NCBI GenBank assembly: GCA_021772515.1
Contig: JAJFLU010000005.1
Coordinates: forward strand, 21,861 to 85,860
Reading direction: 5' to 3'
DNA length: 64,000 nt
Source of the DNA: Opitutales bacterium
Lineage (GTDB): Bacteria; Verrucomicrobiota; Verrucomicrobiia; Opitutales; UBA2987
Positions 1-9,155 of the stretch are shown in pieces. The notes beneath the pieces are model-generated. The model was not told the DNA's origin. It ran no database searches and worked only from the letters and a program-made list of their open reading frames with translations. Both the position numbers and the translations under genes were made by a program. Position 1 is the first letter of the stretch, and every line of letters begins with the position of its first letter.

Positions 1-2
1 GA

Positions 3-1340
3 AAAATAGAGTTTATTTTGGAGCAAATACCCGGGGTAAACCTCGTCCGCACCTACGAAGTCTCCGACGCCACCGAAGGGGCCGCTCCCTATGTCGTCAA
101 ACACAGCACCCGCATAATCAATGAAACCCCCACCGTTTTTGGTGTTAACCACATTTTCCTCAACGTCGGAACTGCCCCTCCCACCCATTCCGACCCCAGT
201 GGCTACTTCTTGAATTTCAGTTACTACGACGGCGAGGATTACGAGTATATCAGCCTCAACAAATTCAAGGGCGGTGGATTTTTGGGCTTTTTCAAAAAGG
301 ATCCGGTAAGTGAAATCCAACGAACCACCCAAACCGCCTGGGCCTCCACCAAAAATCAGTTTTTCGCCTCAATCGTCACCCCCGATCCCGCAACCCCCGG
401 AATCGGAATCTTCGCCCAACCGGCAACCCTCCCCCCTGAAACCCCCTTGGGAGAACCCATCCTCGGCATCACAGGCGGGATCGAATTCGACCTCCAAAAC
501 GTGAGCGCACACTCCGAACGCAGCCTTTCGATGGAGCTCTATGTAGGCCCCAAGGAATACTCGCGGCTCATCGGGCTGGACCAAAAGCAGGAATATGTCA
601 TGCAGCTCGGGTTTTTCGGCTTTATCGGCAAATTCCTCCTCTGGATGCTCCTTGGGCTCCACAACATGGTCGGCAACTACGGGATAGCCATTATTTTGAT
701 GACCGTGGTCATCCGCCTGACCCTCTGGCCCCTCACCGCCAAAGCCGCCCAATCTTCAAAGAAAATGCAGAAGATTCAGGAGCCGCTCAAAGAATTAAAA
801 GAAAAATACAAAGACCAGCCCGAAAGAATTCAGAAAGAAACCCTCAAGCTGTTTCAGGAGCACAAAATCAATCCCGCCGCAGGCTGCCTCCCCATCTTCA
901 TCCAGATGCCCATCTTCTTCGGCCTTTTCCAGATGCTCCGAAGCGCCTCGGAACTCCGATTTGCCCATTTTCTCTGGATCGAAGACCTGTCCCTGCCCGA
1001 TACCATCGCAACGATCGGAGGCTTCCCCTTCAACCCACTCCCTCTCGTCATGGGCGTCACCATGTATTACCAGATGAAGATGACGCCCATGAATATGGAC
1101 AGTTCGCAGCAGAAAATTTTTAAAATGCTGCCTTTCTTCTTCCTCATCATCTGCTATAATTTCTCCTCGGGCCTCGTTCTTTACTGGACCATCTCCAACT
1201 GCTTCACCATACTTCAGCAATTCCTCACCAACCGCAAAAAAGATGTTGAAGAACCGGTTGGAGCCGCAGCCGCCCTCTCAGGACCACCCGCTACACCCGG
1301 TCGCAAAAAGACAAAATTGAAAAAACCTCCCAAAAAATAA
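3..1340 (+). CDS. yidC: Membrane protein insertase YidC, 5' end cut by window
   Basis: The frame is open from the first bases with no stop, so the gene begins upstream; the TTG at 18 is only an internal Leu codon. YidC/Oxa1/Alb3 proteins insert and fold inner-membrane proteins, alone or with SecYEG. About the first 195 residues seen are the end of the periplasmic beta-domain found in Gram-negative YidC. The conserved core follows: a membrane segment around FIGKFLLWMLLG, then GIAIILMTVVIRLTLWPL carrying the conserved groove arginine, a charged cytoplasmic helical hairpin (KKMQKIQEPLKELKEKYK), the segment GCLPIFIQMPIFFGLF, and two last membrane helices ending near ISNCFTILQQF. The tail is strongly basic (KKTKLKKPPKK), which fits ribosome contact. 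The yebC gene follows on the same strand after 16 bases, so the two may be cotranscribed. Confidence 0.97.
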   Translation, partial: KIEFILEQIPGVNLVRTYEVSDATEGAAPYVVKHSTRIINETPTVFGVNHIFLNVGTAPPTHSDPSGYFLNFSYYDGEDYEYISLNKFKGGGFLGFFKKDPVSEIQRTTQTAWASTKNQFFASIVTPDPATPGIGIFAQPATLPPETPLGEPILGITGGIEFDLQNVSAHSERSLSMELYVGPKEYSRLIGLDQKQEYVMQLGFFGFIGKFLLWMLLGLHNMVGNYGIAIILMTVVIRLTLWPLTAKAAQSSKKMQKIQEPLKELKEKYKDQPERIQKETLKLFQEHKINPAAGCLPIFIQMPIFFGLFQMLRSASELRFAHFLWIEDLSLPDTIATIGGFPFNPLPLVMGVTMYYQMKMTPMNMDSSQQKIFKMLPFFFLIICYNFSSGLVLYWTISNCFTILQQFLTNRKKDVEEPVGAAAALSGPPATPGRKKTKLKKPPKK

Positions 1341-1356
1341 CCAGAACTTAGAAAAT

Positions 1357-2097
1357 ATGTCCGGCCACAGTAAATGGGCGACCACCAAACGGCACAAAGC
1401 CGCTGTCGACGCCAAACGCGGGAAAATCTTCAGCGTCATTGGCAAAGAAATTACCCTGGCAGCACGCGACGGCGGAGGTAACCCAGAGTTTAATGCCCGC
1501 CTGAGAACCAATATTCTCAAGGCCAAAGGCGCCAACATGCCCGCCGAAAACATCGATAGGGCAATTAAAAAAGGCACCGGAGAATTACCCGGCTTCACCA
1601 TCGAAGAACTCACCTACGAAGGCTACGCCCCCGGCGGCATCGGCGTAATAGTCGAAGTCACCACCGACAATAAAAACCGAAGCGCCTCCGCCGTCCGCAG
1701 CGTATTCACCAAAGCCGGCGGAAGCCTCGCAGGCCCCGGCGCGCTCGCATTCAATTTCCACAAAAAAGGCCAATTCCTCATCGCAGCCGATAAAACCGAT
1801 GAAGACACCCTCATGATGGCCGTCCTCGATGCCGGCGCAGAAGACATCAAAACCGAAGAAGACCACTTCGAAATTCTCTGCCCCATGAACGCATTCGACA
1901 ACGTCTCCCAAGCCCTCGAAAAAGAAAATATCCAGCCGGACGACGCCTCCCTCGCCTGGATACCCAGCAGCCTCATTCCAATCAAAGATCCAGACGCCGT
2001 CAAAAAAACCCTCCGCCTGATAGAAGCCCTCGACGACCTCGAAGACGTCCAAAACGTCTACGCCAACTACGATATAGACGACTCCCTCCTGGAGTGA
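1357..2097 (+). CDS. yebC: YebC/PmpR family DNA-binding / translation-related protein
   Basis: A full-length 246-residue member of the YebC/TACO1 family. The N-terminus MSGHSKWATTKRHKAAVDAK is the family signature, followed by KGANMPAENIDRAIKKGTGE and the TYEGYAPGGIGVIVE segment of domain 2. Family members have been described as transcriptional regulators (PmpR) and, more recently, as factors helping ribosomes at difficult proline stretches; nothing here decides between these roles. The ATG at 1357 gives the canonical N-terminus, so the start is secure. It lies 16 bases after yidC on the same strand. The segment after it, 2098-2317, holds only weak shadow frames and becomes A+T-rich where the polysaccharide region begins. 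Confidence 0.96.
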   Translation: MSGHSKWATTKRHKAAVDAKRGKIFSVIGKEITLAARDGGGNPEFNARLRTNILKAKGANMPAENIDRAIKKGTGELPGFTIEELTYEGYAPGGIGVIVEVTTDNKNRSASAVRSVFTKAGGSLAGPGALAFNFHKKGQFLIAADKTDEDTLMMAVLDAGAEDIKTEEDHFEILCPMNAFDNVSQALEKENIQPDDASLAWIPSSLIPIKDPDAVKKTLRLIEALDDLEDVQNVYANYDIDDSLLE

Positions 2098-2317
2098 TGG
2101 CCGACTCCTTTAAGTTTGTGTTTACCGAAATATTTTGGACATCTATCAGTAAGACACACACGCCAGATGCTAAATTCCAAAATCGGAAAAAAATAATTTT
2201 CCTCCGTGATTCAATTGCTCTTCTTTTCTTTAGGTTAACGCTTGGAATGTTATATGCCAAATCATATTGTGAACACTCTGGCTTTCGATAATATCTCGAA
2301 TCATCTGGAGGAAAGAG

Positions 2318-3034
2318 ATCATCAAAAAAATAAAACGGAAGTTAAGAGAGTATATTCGACGCCTGGGTTATGATGTCGCGCCATACCCTCTCTTTGACTA
2401 TTTTCACGATCATCAAATTGATTGTATCTTGGATGTAGGAGCAAATATTGGTCAATTTGGTAATGAAGCTAGGCGCATGGGTTTTTCTAACGATATCTAT
2501 TCGTTCGAGCCACACTCCGAATCCTACGAATCCCTACTGGCTCTATCGAGCCGAGATTCCAAGTGGCATTGCTATAATTATGGTTTCGGAGATTCAGTGG
2601 GAAAAGCCACTTTAAATATTGCGGAGGAGACGGGATTTAACTCAATCCTTATTCCCAAAGAATTCCATACCAATAAACCAGCTAGGTTTTCCTTTAACAA
2701 AACCGAACAGATTAACCTCTCGTGTATCGATATCTTCTGGAAGGAGAATCAACTTAATGGAAAAAAAGTGTATCTGAAAATAGACACACAGGGGTATGAC
2801 TATCAAATCTTAAAGGGGGCTAGTACATGCCTGAAAACTGTCAATGCTGTTCAAGTCGAATTATCTCTAACACATCTTTACAAAGGCCAACCCGATTTCG
2901 AGGAGCCGTGTCAGTATTTATACGACAACGGATTTCAAATATACGGAGTTTGGCCCGGTTTTAGGGACCCAAACCAGCATTGCCTATTCGAATTGAATGC
3001 TATCTTCATCAAATTGGAACCTCAACAAATATAA
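2318..3034 (+). CDS. FkbM family methyltransferase, start codon unclear
   Basis: An SAM-dependent methyltransferase of the FkbM family, which O-methylates sugars or polyketides; here probably a surface glycan. The SAM-binding motif reads CILDVGANIGQFG, followed by IYSFEPHSESYESL and, later, KKVYLKIDTQGYDYQILKGA, all typical. The first conventional start codon, TTG at 2429, is the Leu inside CILDVGANIG and cannot be the true start. The frame stays open back to a stop at 2270-2272 and encodes a typical FkbM lead-in (LREYIRRLGYDVAPY). This stretch has no ATG, GTG or TTG. A GGAGG at 2307-2311 sits just upstream of ATC codons at 2318 and 2321, so I place the start there provisionally. The alternative is a gene that lost its start by mutation or recombination at the edge of the glycan region. 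Confidence 0.8.
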   Translation: MIKKIKRKLREYIRRLGYDVAPYPLFDYFHDHQIDCILDVGANIGQFGNEARRMGFSNDIYSFEPHSESYESLLALSSRDSKWHCYNYGFGDSVGKATLNIAEETGFNSILIPKEFHTNKPARFSFNKTEQINLSCIDIFWKENQLNGKKVYLKIDTQGYDYQILKGASTCLKTVNAVQVELSLTHLYKGQPDFEEPCQYLYDNGFQIYGVWPGFRDPNQHCLFELNAIFIKLEPQQI

Positions 3035-3081
3035 GTGAAATCAGCGTCAATCCATCGGCTGTAAACCAATCAATATTTTAA

Positions 3082-4140
3082 ATGGGAAACAAAGTCTATA
3101 GAGTCTTCGAAATCTCTCGCGATTCTCATTTTCAATCTCTTATCTCCTCCGGAATAAGTGTAACTTGGATTCCAACCGGCCCTCCCTTAACCCCGGGCTC
3201 TCAGATCGAGCAAAACCTCGAAAGACTTAAGCCTAGGCTCATATCTATTTTCAAGAATCTTTTGCTCAATCGCTATGATTTAATCGTTTTGCCAGCTATT
3301 CATGAGGACTGGCATCACGATAAAACCCTTCTGAAACAGATCCTTCGTTTTTGCATGATTCTAGTATCAAAGAGCAATTTTCTCTCTAGATTACTAAACC
3401 GAATGGCGGGTTTACGCAAACCACAAATCATTGTTCTTGATTATGCGGACTCGACCAAAGTTAGTGATAGCACTTTGAATATTTTCCCCTACATAGACCT
3501 CTATTTTAAGAGAAATTTACCAATCCTTCAAAATGATTTTGAAACGTTCGATGAACACGGGGGTCATCATTTTAGAGATCATTTTTTTGGTAATTCAAAT
3601 ATCTTTCGCTATCTTCCCATGGGTTTTAATTGCTCTAACTACCCGGCATCAGAAAATTCCAAAAAAACGACCGATGTATTTTTTGCAGGACAGTTAAATA
3701 GTAAGGCAAGGTGTTTCGGATTGCAAATTCTTGAGCAACTAAAAAGTGAGGGGTATGACATTGATGTCGCAACTGAACGCTTACCCTTTGATGCCTACCT
3801 TAGTCGTATGTCGAAGGCGTGGATTACGCTATCTCCTGAGGGCAATGGACACCATAGCTGGCGTCATTATGAAAGCCTTTTAGTTGGTTCCGTACCCGCA
3901 ATCAACCACCCTTGCTCTCCCATAGCGCTTTGCCTTAAGAATGAAGATACATGCCTCTATTACTCCTATGACAGCAGCGACTTAATAGATGTTCTGGCAA
4001 AGGCTCTTGCCAGCAAGGATAAGTTAAGAAGAATAGCTGAAAAAGGTAGAAAACATGTTCTTCTACATCACTCAAAAAAAAGTATTGCACACTATATTTT
4101 GAATGAACTGAATGAAATAAGCGCTAAGATTAAAAATTGA
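3082..4140 (+). CDS. Glycosyltransferase, exostosin-like GT-B fold (putative)
   Basis: A soluble 352-residue protein without signal peptide. The C-terminal half carries the features of nucleotide-sugar-binding GT-B domains of the exostosin/GT47-like and related families: VFFAGQLNSKARCFG at the domain start, then KAWITLSPEGNGHHSWRHYE and LLVGSVPAINHP, where the Glu and the following small/hydrophobic stretch match the donor-binding acidic residue region. The N-terminal half is poorly conserved and contains LIVLPAIHEDW and IIVLDYADSTKV. It follows the FkbM gene by 47 bases on the same strand and probably acts on the same glycan. Sugar and acceptor cannot be told from sequence. It is convergent with the next gene, with an A+T-rich gap at 4141-4262. 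Confidence 0.7.
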   Translation: MGNKVYRVFEISRDSHFQSLISSGISVTWIPTGPPLTPGSQIEQNLERLKPRLISIFKNLLLNRYDLIVLPAIHEDWHHDKTLLKQILRFCMILVSKSNFLSRLLNRMAGLRKPQIIVLDYADSTKVSDSTLNIFPYIDLYFKRNLPILQNDFETFDEHGGHHFRDHFFGNSNIFRYLPMGFNCSNYPASENSKKTTDVFFAGQLNSKARCFGLQILEQLKSEGYDIDVATERLPFDAYLSRMSKAWITLSPEGNGHHSWRHYESLLVGSVPAINHPCSPIALCLKNEDTCLYYSYDSSDLIDVLAKALASKDKLRRIAEKGRKHVLLHHSKKSIAHYILNELNEISAKIKN

Positions 4141-4262
4141 ATTTCACTTCGGAACAAATTAATATTTTCGATTGATATAAAGCAATAAAATACCACAAAA
4201 ACACCAGTATTGTTGATATAAAATTCACAGCAAATCATCAAACTCGCTAACCCGCAAATTCA

Positions 4263-5144
4263 CTAAGTAATAACAAACCTCCGTAATATAGGAATTTTTG
4301 CAACAAAAGCATTTAAAACAAAACGCACTTCTCTAATACCCCCAATTTTCAAAAGCCTTATACAGTTTTTTGAAAAACAAAACCAGCATCCCGTTCTGTA
4401 TTTATAACGCGATATCGATATCCGGGCCAAATATAACCTTGAATCTCGTAGTGGAAATTTTTTAGCAAAATCAAAATATATTTTTCTATCCCCTTTCCAT
4501 ACTGAATAAGAATTCGCAGATACCCTTTCACCCGAATGTGGATATATCTCAACAAGAGCCTCAGGTACATTGGGCACATTATGAAGATCAAATTTTTCAA
4601 GTAGAGAGAAATAAAAATACGCATCTTCATTAGCGAACAATACTTCATTAAATTTTAAACTAGAATCATTAAGATGAAATAAAACAGGAGTGCCAGCAAA
4701 AACATCTAAAAAAAGTTCCTTTCCGGAAAACATATCCTTACTAACTTGCTTGTGCTTCGTTCTCCCCAAGAGATGATATAACAAACCACACAGCACCAAT
4801 GGTGACTTCATTCCTTCTGCAATTTCCCACTGCTTTTGTAGCTTACATGGATGATAAACATCGTCATCATCAAGATAGGTAATGTATTTTCCTCTGGCAT
4901 ATTGCAGCCCAAAGTTTCTCGCTGAGGCCGCATTCATGGGAGAATCATGCACAACAAGCCGAACCCTTGGATCCGCAACTAATTCCTCTAAATGTTCTAC
5001 ACTTGCGATACGGGATACTATTGGATTATCATCGACAAGAATGATCTCAAAATCACAGAAAGTTTGCCCGAACAAACACTTCAATGCCCGCGACAATAAA
5101 CCATGTCGCATCCTAGAAGGAAGAATAATAGAAACCGCAGGCAA
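4263..5144 (-). CDS. Glycosyltransferase family 2
   Basis: A 293-residue inverting-type GT-A glycosyltransferase. The N-terminus PAVSIILPSRMRHGLLSRAL with CLFGQTFCDFEIILVDDNP is the nucleotide-binding fold of family 2, then NAASARNFGLQYARGKYI and YLDDDDVYHP, the metal/UDP-binding acidic cluster. The last 100 residues are basic and aromatic with no clear membrane helix, so a cytoplasmic enzyme peripheral to the membrane is likely. It is encoded opposite to its neighbours and is markedly A+T-rich, as is the sulfotransferase gene beyond its start, which suggests recent acquisition. Substrate unknown; probably extends a surface polysaccharide or its lipid-linked repeat unit. Confidence 0.88.
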   Translation of the reverse strand: MPAVSIILPSRMRHGLLSRALKCLFGQTFCDFEIILVDDNPIVSRIASVEHLEELVADPRVRLVVHDSPMNAASARNFGLQYARGKYITYLDDDDVYHPCKLQKQWEIAEGMKSPLVLCGLLYHLLGRTKHKQVSKDMFSGKELFLDVFAGTPVLFHLNDSSLKFNEVLFANEDAYFYFSLLEKFDLHNVPNVPEALVEIYPHSGERVSANSYSVWKGDRKIYFDFAKKFPLRDSRLYLARISISRYKYRTGCWFCFSKNCIRLLKIGGIREVRFVLNAFVAKIPILRRFVIT

Positions 5145-5258
5145 TATAGAAATTTTTGAATGTTAAATTCGATAAATATATTATATTAGTATATATATGT
5201 CAAACTGGAAGAAGCGGATACTGATAATTACAAACATATAAATCAAAGAAAGATTATA

Positions 5259-6191
5259 ATGAAAAAGCCAAGTTTCTTCATTGTTGGAGCACCGAAATCC
5301 GGAACGACGGCAATGTATTACTATTTGAAAAGTCATCCAAATATTTTCATGCCTCCTTACAACAAGGAACCACATTACTTCGCAAATGACCTTCACCAGA
5401 GTGTTGAAGATAAAAAGCCAAGACATTGGACTACCGATTTAAACTCATATCTCGATCTATTCATTAAAATGAAGCCTACACAAATAGGCGGGGAAGCATC
5501 TGTTTATTACCTTTTCTCCAGTAAAGCAGCTAAAAATATATTTTGCTATAATCCCGATTCGAAAATAATAATTATGCTTCGCAGGCCTACTGAAATGACT
5601 TATTCTCTGTTTTTTGAACAGTTATATGCAGGCTTAGAAAAGGATCCATATTTTTACACTGCATTTAAAAATAGGTCAGGCGAGATGGGTTCGTTTGGTG
5701 GCATTAAAAATAGTGATGGGGTATTTGCGTCCTACAGGGAGTTACCATTATACTATGAACAAGTTAAACGTTATTATGACATATTTCCACATAAAAATAT
5801 ATATGTAATTGTTTTCGACGACTTTCAAATTAATACTGAAAATATTTATAGAGAGGCTCTAAGATTTCTTAAAGTTGATGAATCATTCAAACCGATATTT
5901 AGAGTAATAAATAAAAGTCGTAAGCCAAGGAGCCGCTTATTTAAATCATTATTGGACTCTCGCCCTCCTTTTATTATTAATATCTTTCGTCGCATTATTC
6001 CCAAAATAATTCGACATAGAATTTATCATTATTTGGCTAAATTTAGCGATCGTAATATGAGCCGCACTCCGCTTAAACCTGATTTTGAAATTACCCTTAT
6101 AAATTATTTTTGCTCTGATATTCAGAAATTAAGCAAACTCGTGAACAAAGATTTGTCGCATTGGTTGAAACCGAACTCATTTTGTAAATAA
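5259..6191 (+). CDS. PAPS-dependent sulfotransferase (glycan type)
   Basis: A 310-residue cytosolic sulfotransferase that would move sulfate from 3'-phosphoadenosine-5'-phosphosulfate to a sugar hydroxyl or amine. The 5'-phosphosulfate loop is FFIVGAPKSGTTAMYYYL (residues about 6-23), followed by HPNIFMPPYNKEPHYF with the usual catalytic-region Lys-Glu. The 3'-phosphate loop appears as SKIIIMLRRPTEMTYSLFFE. This arrangement matches the heparan/chondroitin-type Sulfotransfer families common in marine bacterial polysaccharide loci. The gene is one of the most A+T-rich in the window, unlike the housekeeping genes around the cluster, which suggests horizontal transfer. It implies that the polymer made here is sulfated. 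Confidence 0.88.
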   Translation: MKKPSFFIVGAPKSGTTAMYYYLKSHPNIFMPPYNKEPHYFANDLHQSVEDKKPRHWTTDLNSYLDLFIKMKPTQIGGEASVYYLFSSKAAKNIFCYNPDSKIIIMLRRPTEMTYSLFFEQLYAGLEKDPYFYTAFKNRSGEMGSFGGIKNSDGVFASYRELPLYYEQVKRYYDIFPHKNIYVIVFDDFQINTENIYREALRFLKVDESFKPIFRVINKSRKPRSRLFKSLLDSRPPFIINIFRRIIPKIIRHRIYHYLAKFSDRNMSRTPLKPDFEITLINYFCSDIQKLSKLVNKDLSHWLKPNSFCK

Positions 6192-6241
6192 GTTTCTTTA
6201 ATTACAAATTGGAATTTTTGAAAGTATTTTTCAGTCTGCTT

Positions 6242-7678
6242 TCAACACACTTCTTCACTTAAAGACGAGTTCGCTATTCCTAAGAAAACCCAGAATACAA
6301 CAGCGCCCATCGGTCCTTCCAGGACTACTCCGAAACAAGCGCTAATAAATATCAACCAACACATACACCAAAGTGAAAATGCATCAGTACGAGATCCTGT
6401 TCTACGTATATGCTTTATCTCCTGAAAAGTTTGGCGAATCATTGCGGTAATAACAAAAATAATCACCACTAAACCCAATACTCCCATTCGTCCAAACACT
6501 GATAATATGAAACCATGAGGGCTTCTCGTTGTAAAATTGCTTTCGATTACACTATAGTATTTTAGATAAAAGGATCCAGTTAAGTCACTGCCAAACCCAA
6601 GCCCAAACCATGGCCCGTTGTTTATTGTTTGACTAATAACAGTCTGCCACCATATCAATCGGAATTGGTTATTGGCACCCGTTCCGATACTTTCTTCATT
6701 TTTATAGGTACCTGTCCCTGAGAAATCTACGATCGATAGTATGTGTTCATAAACTGCGTAGGCTCGAGTTTGTTGAAAATCTTCATCGGAAACTCCGTAA
6801 TAAATTGATGCGGGGATACTCACTATAAGAAATGCAGAAACCAAGTGTTTAAAAATTCTGACATTTTTTGACAAAAATAATAATAGTATCGCAACCCCAA
6901 CCCCAACCCAGGCAGCGCGTGCTGTAGTGTATATTGTTAGAAAAAAGAACGCACACGCATAGGCTAATGTAATAATTGTGTGTGCTTTATAATACCCACA
7001 GTAATAATAAATAAATCCGATACCAAAAAAGGTGGCGACCAAATCCCCTTTGTAGAAAATTAGTGGTGAACCATCAAAAATAAGGCTGTACAAGAAAAAT
7101 TCAGGAAACTCATTAAACAACAAATATCCCGGGATTAGTAATAGCATCGCGACTTGGAAAAATTTCAGAAAGACTTTCCTTGATTTAAGATGTCGCCCCA
7201 TTGGTTGAGCGATGAAGAAAAAAGCTGCGTAGTAAACCATGGCGAAGTCCCTTAGGGCGAGAATACCATAGGAAGGAAAATCAAATATCAGACGGATGCT
7301 TCCGATAACCATCCAAATCAATATCACGATTCCAAGAGCATCCATCCGGAAAGGAAGCTCCCTTTTTATCGAAATACTAACTACCAAAAATCCCGCTCCG
7401 ATTATCAACCCCATCTCCCCCATAAATACAGGTAGATTTCCAATAGGAGTTATCTGGGCAAATCCGCGGTTCCCCACTATGTACCCAAACACTAGAAAAC
7501 TGAGAATATATGTTTCCGGAGTAACTCCCGTTGCCTTAGTTAAGAGAATATATCCGCCGACTAACAAAATTACTAGTGGCAGCATCCAATTGCCATCGAC
7601 TATCCAAGCCCCCACAAATATTGCGAACAAAGCACAACAAAGAATAATCAAAATTTGATTGAGTCGCTTAGTTTTCAA
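6242..7678 (-). CDS. O-antigen ligase / polymerase-like membrane protein
   Basis: A 478-residue polytopic membrane protein with about ten to twelve hydrophobic helices and one large external loop (about residues 300-380). The loop contains FRLIWWQTVISQTINNGPWFGLGFGSDL in pieces: the GLGFGSD stretch followed by SPHGFILSVFGRMGVLGLV is typical of the Wzy_C domain shared by WaaL ligases, Wzy polymerases and PglL-type oligosaccharyltransferases. Ligase and polymerase cannot be told apart by sequence. It ends one base from the flippase gene's region (start codons 7678 and stop near 7680), so the glycosyltransferase, flippase and this gene form one minus-strand operon. Confidence 0.85.
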   Translation of the reverse strand: MKTKRLNQILIILCCALFAIFVGAWIVDGNWMLPLVILLVGGYILLTKATGVTPETYILSFLVFGYIVGNRGFAQITPIGNLPVFMGEMGLIIGAGFLVVSISIKRELPFRMDALGIVILIWMVIGSIRLIFDFPSYGILALRDFAMVYYAAFFFIAQPMGRHLKSRKVFLKFFQVAMLLLIPGYLLFNEFPEFFLYSLIFDGSPLIFYKGDLVATFFGIGFIYYYCGYYKAHTIITLAYACAFFFLTIYTTARAAWVGVGVAILLLFLSKNVRIFKHLVSAFLIVSIPASIYYGVSDEDFQQTRAYAVYEHILSIVDFSGTGTYKNEESIGTGANNQFRLIWWQTVISQTINNGPWFGLGFGSDLTGSFYLKYYSVIESNFTTRSPHGFILSVFGRMGVLGLVVIIFVITAMIRQTFQEIKHIRRTGSRTDAFSLWCMCWLIFISACFGVVLEGPMGAVVFWVFLGIANSSLSEEVC

Positions 7679-7679
7679 A

Positions 7680-9155
7680 TTAGTTCCTCAAGTTCGAAAT
7701 CAGTTTTGGAAAATAGAAAACTTCTCTCCTTAAACTAGGCCAAATTGTAACCAAAAGAAAAAAAGATATCAGTCCGCAAAGGAGCCCAACTAAAAAGGTT
7801 AACGTAGATGGCAATCCGCTTGCTAGATGTTTAATTAGTAAAATTACCCCCAAAAAAAGAGCCCCGGCTATTAACGGCCGCACCAAGGCATCCCAAATAT
7901 CACTTAGACAAATAGGAGTTTGTTTGTAAACGAGGAAAAGCCGACAAACAAGCAGCAAATTCATTCCGGCAGCATAGGCGATAGCAATACCCCTGCCTCC
8001 AAAGGGGGCGCCAATGCATAAAAGATAAATAATGCTCGGTACACTAATATATCCCCAATTCCGCAGTTGTCTAGTCTTGCCAAGCGCCTGATAAACCCAA
8101 TTTATCGAGTTATAGAAAGGCAGAGGCAGCACCCCAATGGCAAGTATTTTCAATATAATACCCCCCTCGGTCCATTGAGGGCCAAGGACAATTAGGATGG
8201 TTTCATGAGAAAATATCACTGCGACAGCGCAGAAGGGAATCCATAAATAGCCTATAAAGTTTAAAATGTGCCAGTAAAACTGACGAAGTTTTAAGGGTTC
8301 ATTTTGTAATTTGCTCATGGTCGACAAAGATACATGCCCCAATGGTATCATCAACTGCCTTAAAGGCATGAGTAGCATGATTGCCATCCTGTTGTAAATA
8401 CCTAAAACAGAAGCTCCCCATAGCCAACCTAATATTAGTTGATCAAACATTAAGGTAAAGTTTTGACCGATATTAAAAATACTTAGATCTTTACCATAGG
8501 TTAAGAATGATTTCACGTTTGAAATAGATTCAATTCTGCCAGGTTTCCAATTGCTAAATCTCCAGAAAAGCAATGTTTGCATGATCTCATTACTCAGATG
8601 AAGGCCAACCAACGACCAATACCCCGCCCCATTCAAAGCTAGACAAATGGCAACTATTATACCGACCAATAAGCTGAAATTATGAATGCGATTGATAATT
8701 AAAAATTCCATATTTCTTCTAAACACAGCTTGAAACTGGATATTGAATCCACCAAAGATAAATATTACTGCCAGTAAAGTGAATATTCCTGATAATTCAC
8801 TTCGACCGTATAATTTTGCAAACAAGGGGGCGCATAGCATTATCAATAACGTAAATCCAACGCCGATAAACACGTTTACCCAAAACAATGAGTTTCGCTC
8901 CTCCTTTTCGAGTTGCGGGCTTTGGACTGTGGCCGACGTCAATCCTAAATCTCTGATATTATGTACAAATCCGACGATAACCCAGGCCATGAAAAATAAC
9001 CCATACTCCCCCGGAGTTAATAAACGGGCCAGCACAACCGTATAAGTTACCGTTAATATGAGCCTTACAGCTTGCCCTTTGAAAGCGTGTAAAAACCCCG
9101 CAATAGATATCGCCTTCAAATTCAAGGTGTTGTTTTCTTTGGCTTTATTTGTCAA
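7680..9155 (-). CDS. Lipopolysaccharide/EPS flippase (Wzx, WzxC-like)
   Basis: A 491-residue protein with some twelve to fourteen hydrophobic helices of the MOP flippase superfamily. The N-terminus (SIAGFLHAFKGQAVRLILTV, then VVLARLLTPGEYGLFFMA) is the classic polysaccharide_synt signature, and the second half (TYGKDLSIFNIGQNFTLMFD) matches the WzxC/RfbX-like group. It should flip undecaprenyl-linked repeat units across the inner membrane. Its start overlaps the end of the glycosyltransferase gene at 9145-9155, pointing to translational coupling in the order glycosyltransferase, flippase, ligase/polymerase. This is the core of a Wzx/Wzy-type polymer pathway. Confidence 0.9.
   Translation of the reverse strand: MTNKAKENNTLNLKAISIAGFLHAFKGQAVRLILTVTYTVVLARLLTPGEYGLFFMAWVIVGFVHNIRDLGLTSATVQSPQLEKEERNSLFWVNVFIGVGFTLLIMLCAPLFAKLYGRSELSGIFTLLAVIFIFGGFNIQFQAVFRRNMEFLIINRIHNFSLLVGIIVAICLALNGAGYWSLVGLHLSNEIMQTLLFWRFSNWKPGRIESISNVKSFLTYGKDLSIFNIGQNFTLMFDQLILGWLWGASVLGIYNRMAIMLLMPLRQLMIPLGHVSLSTMSKLQNEPLKLRQFYWHILNFIGYLWIPFCAVAVIFSHETILIVLGPQWTEGGIILKILAIGVLPLPFYNSINWVYQALGKTRQLRNWGYISVPSIIYLLCIGAPFGGRGIAIAYAAGMNLLLVCRLFLVYKQTPICLSDIWDALVRPLIAGALFLGVILLIKHLASGLPSTLTFLVGLLCGLISFFLLVTIWPSLRREVFYFPKLISNLRN

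Noticed and set aside
2094..2291. 65-residue frame after yebC
   Set aside because: No recognisable features, overlaps the yebC stop and lies in an A+T-rich gap; an opposite-strand frame is equally open.
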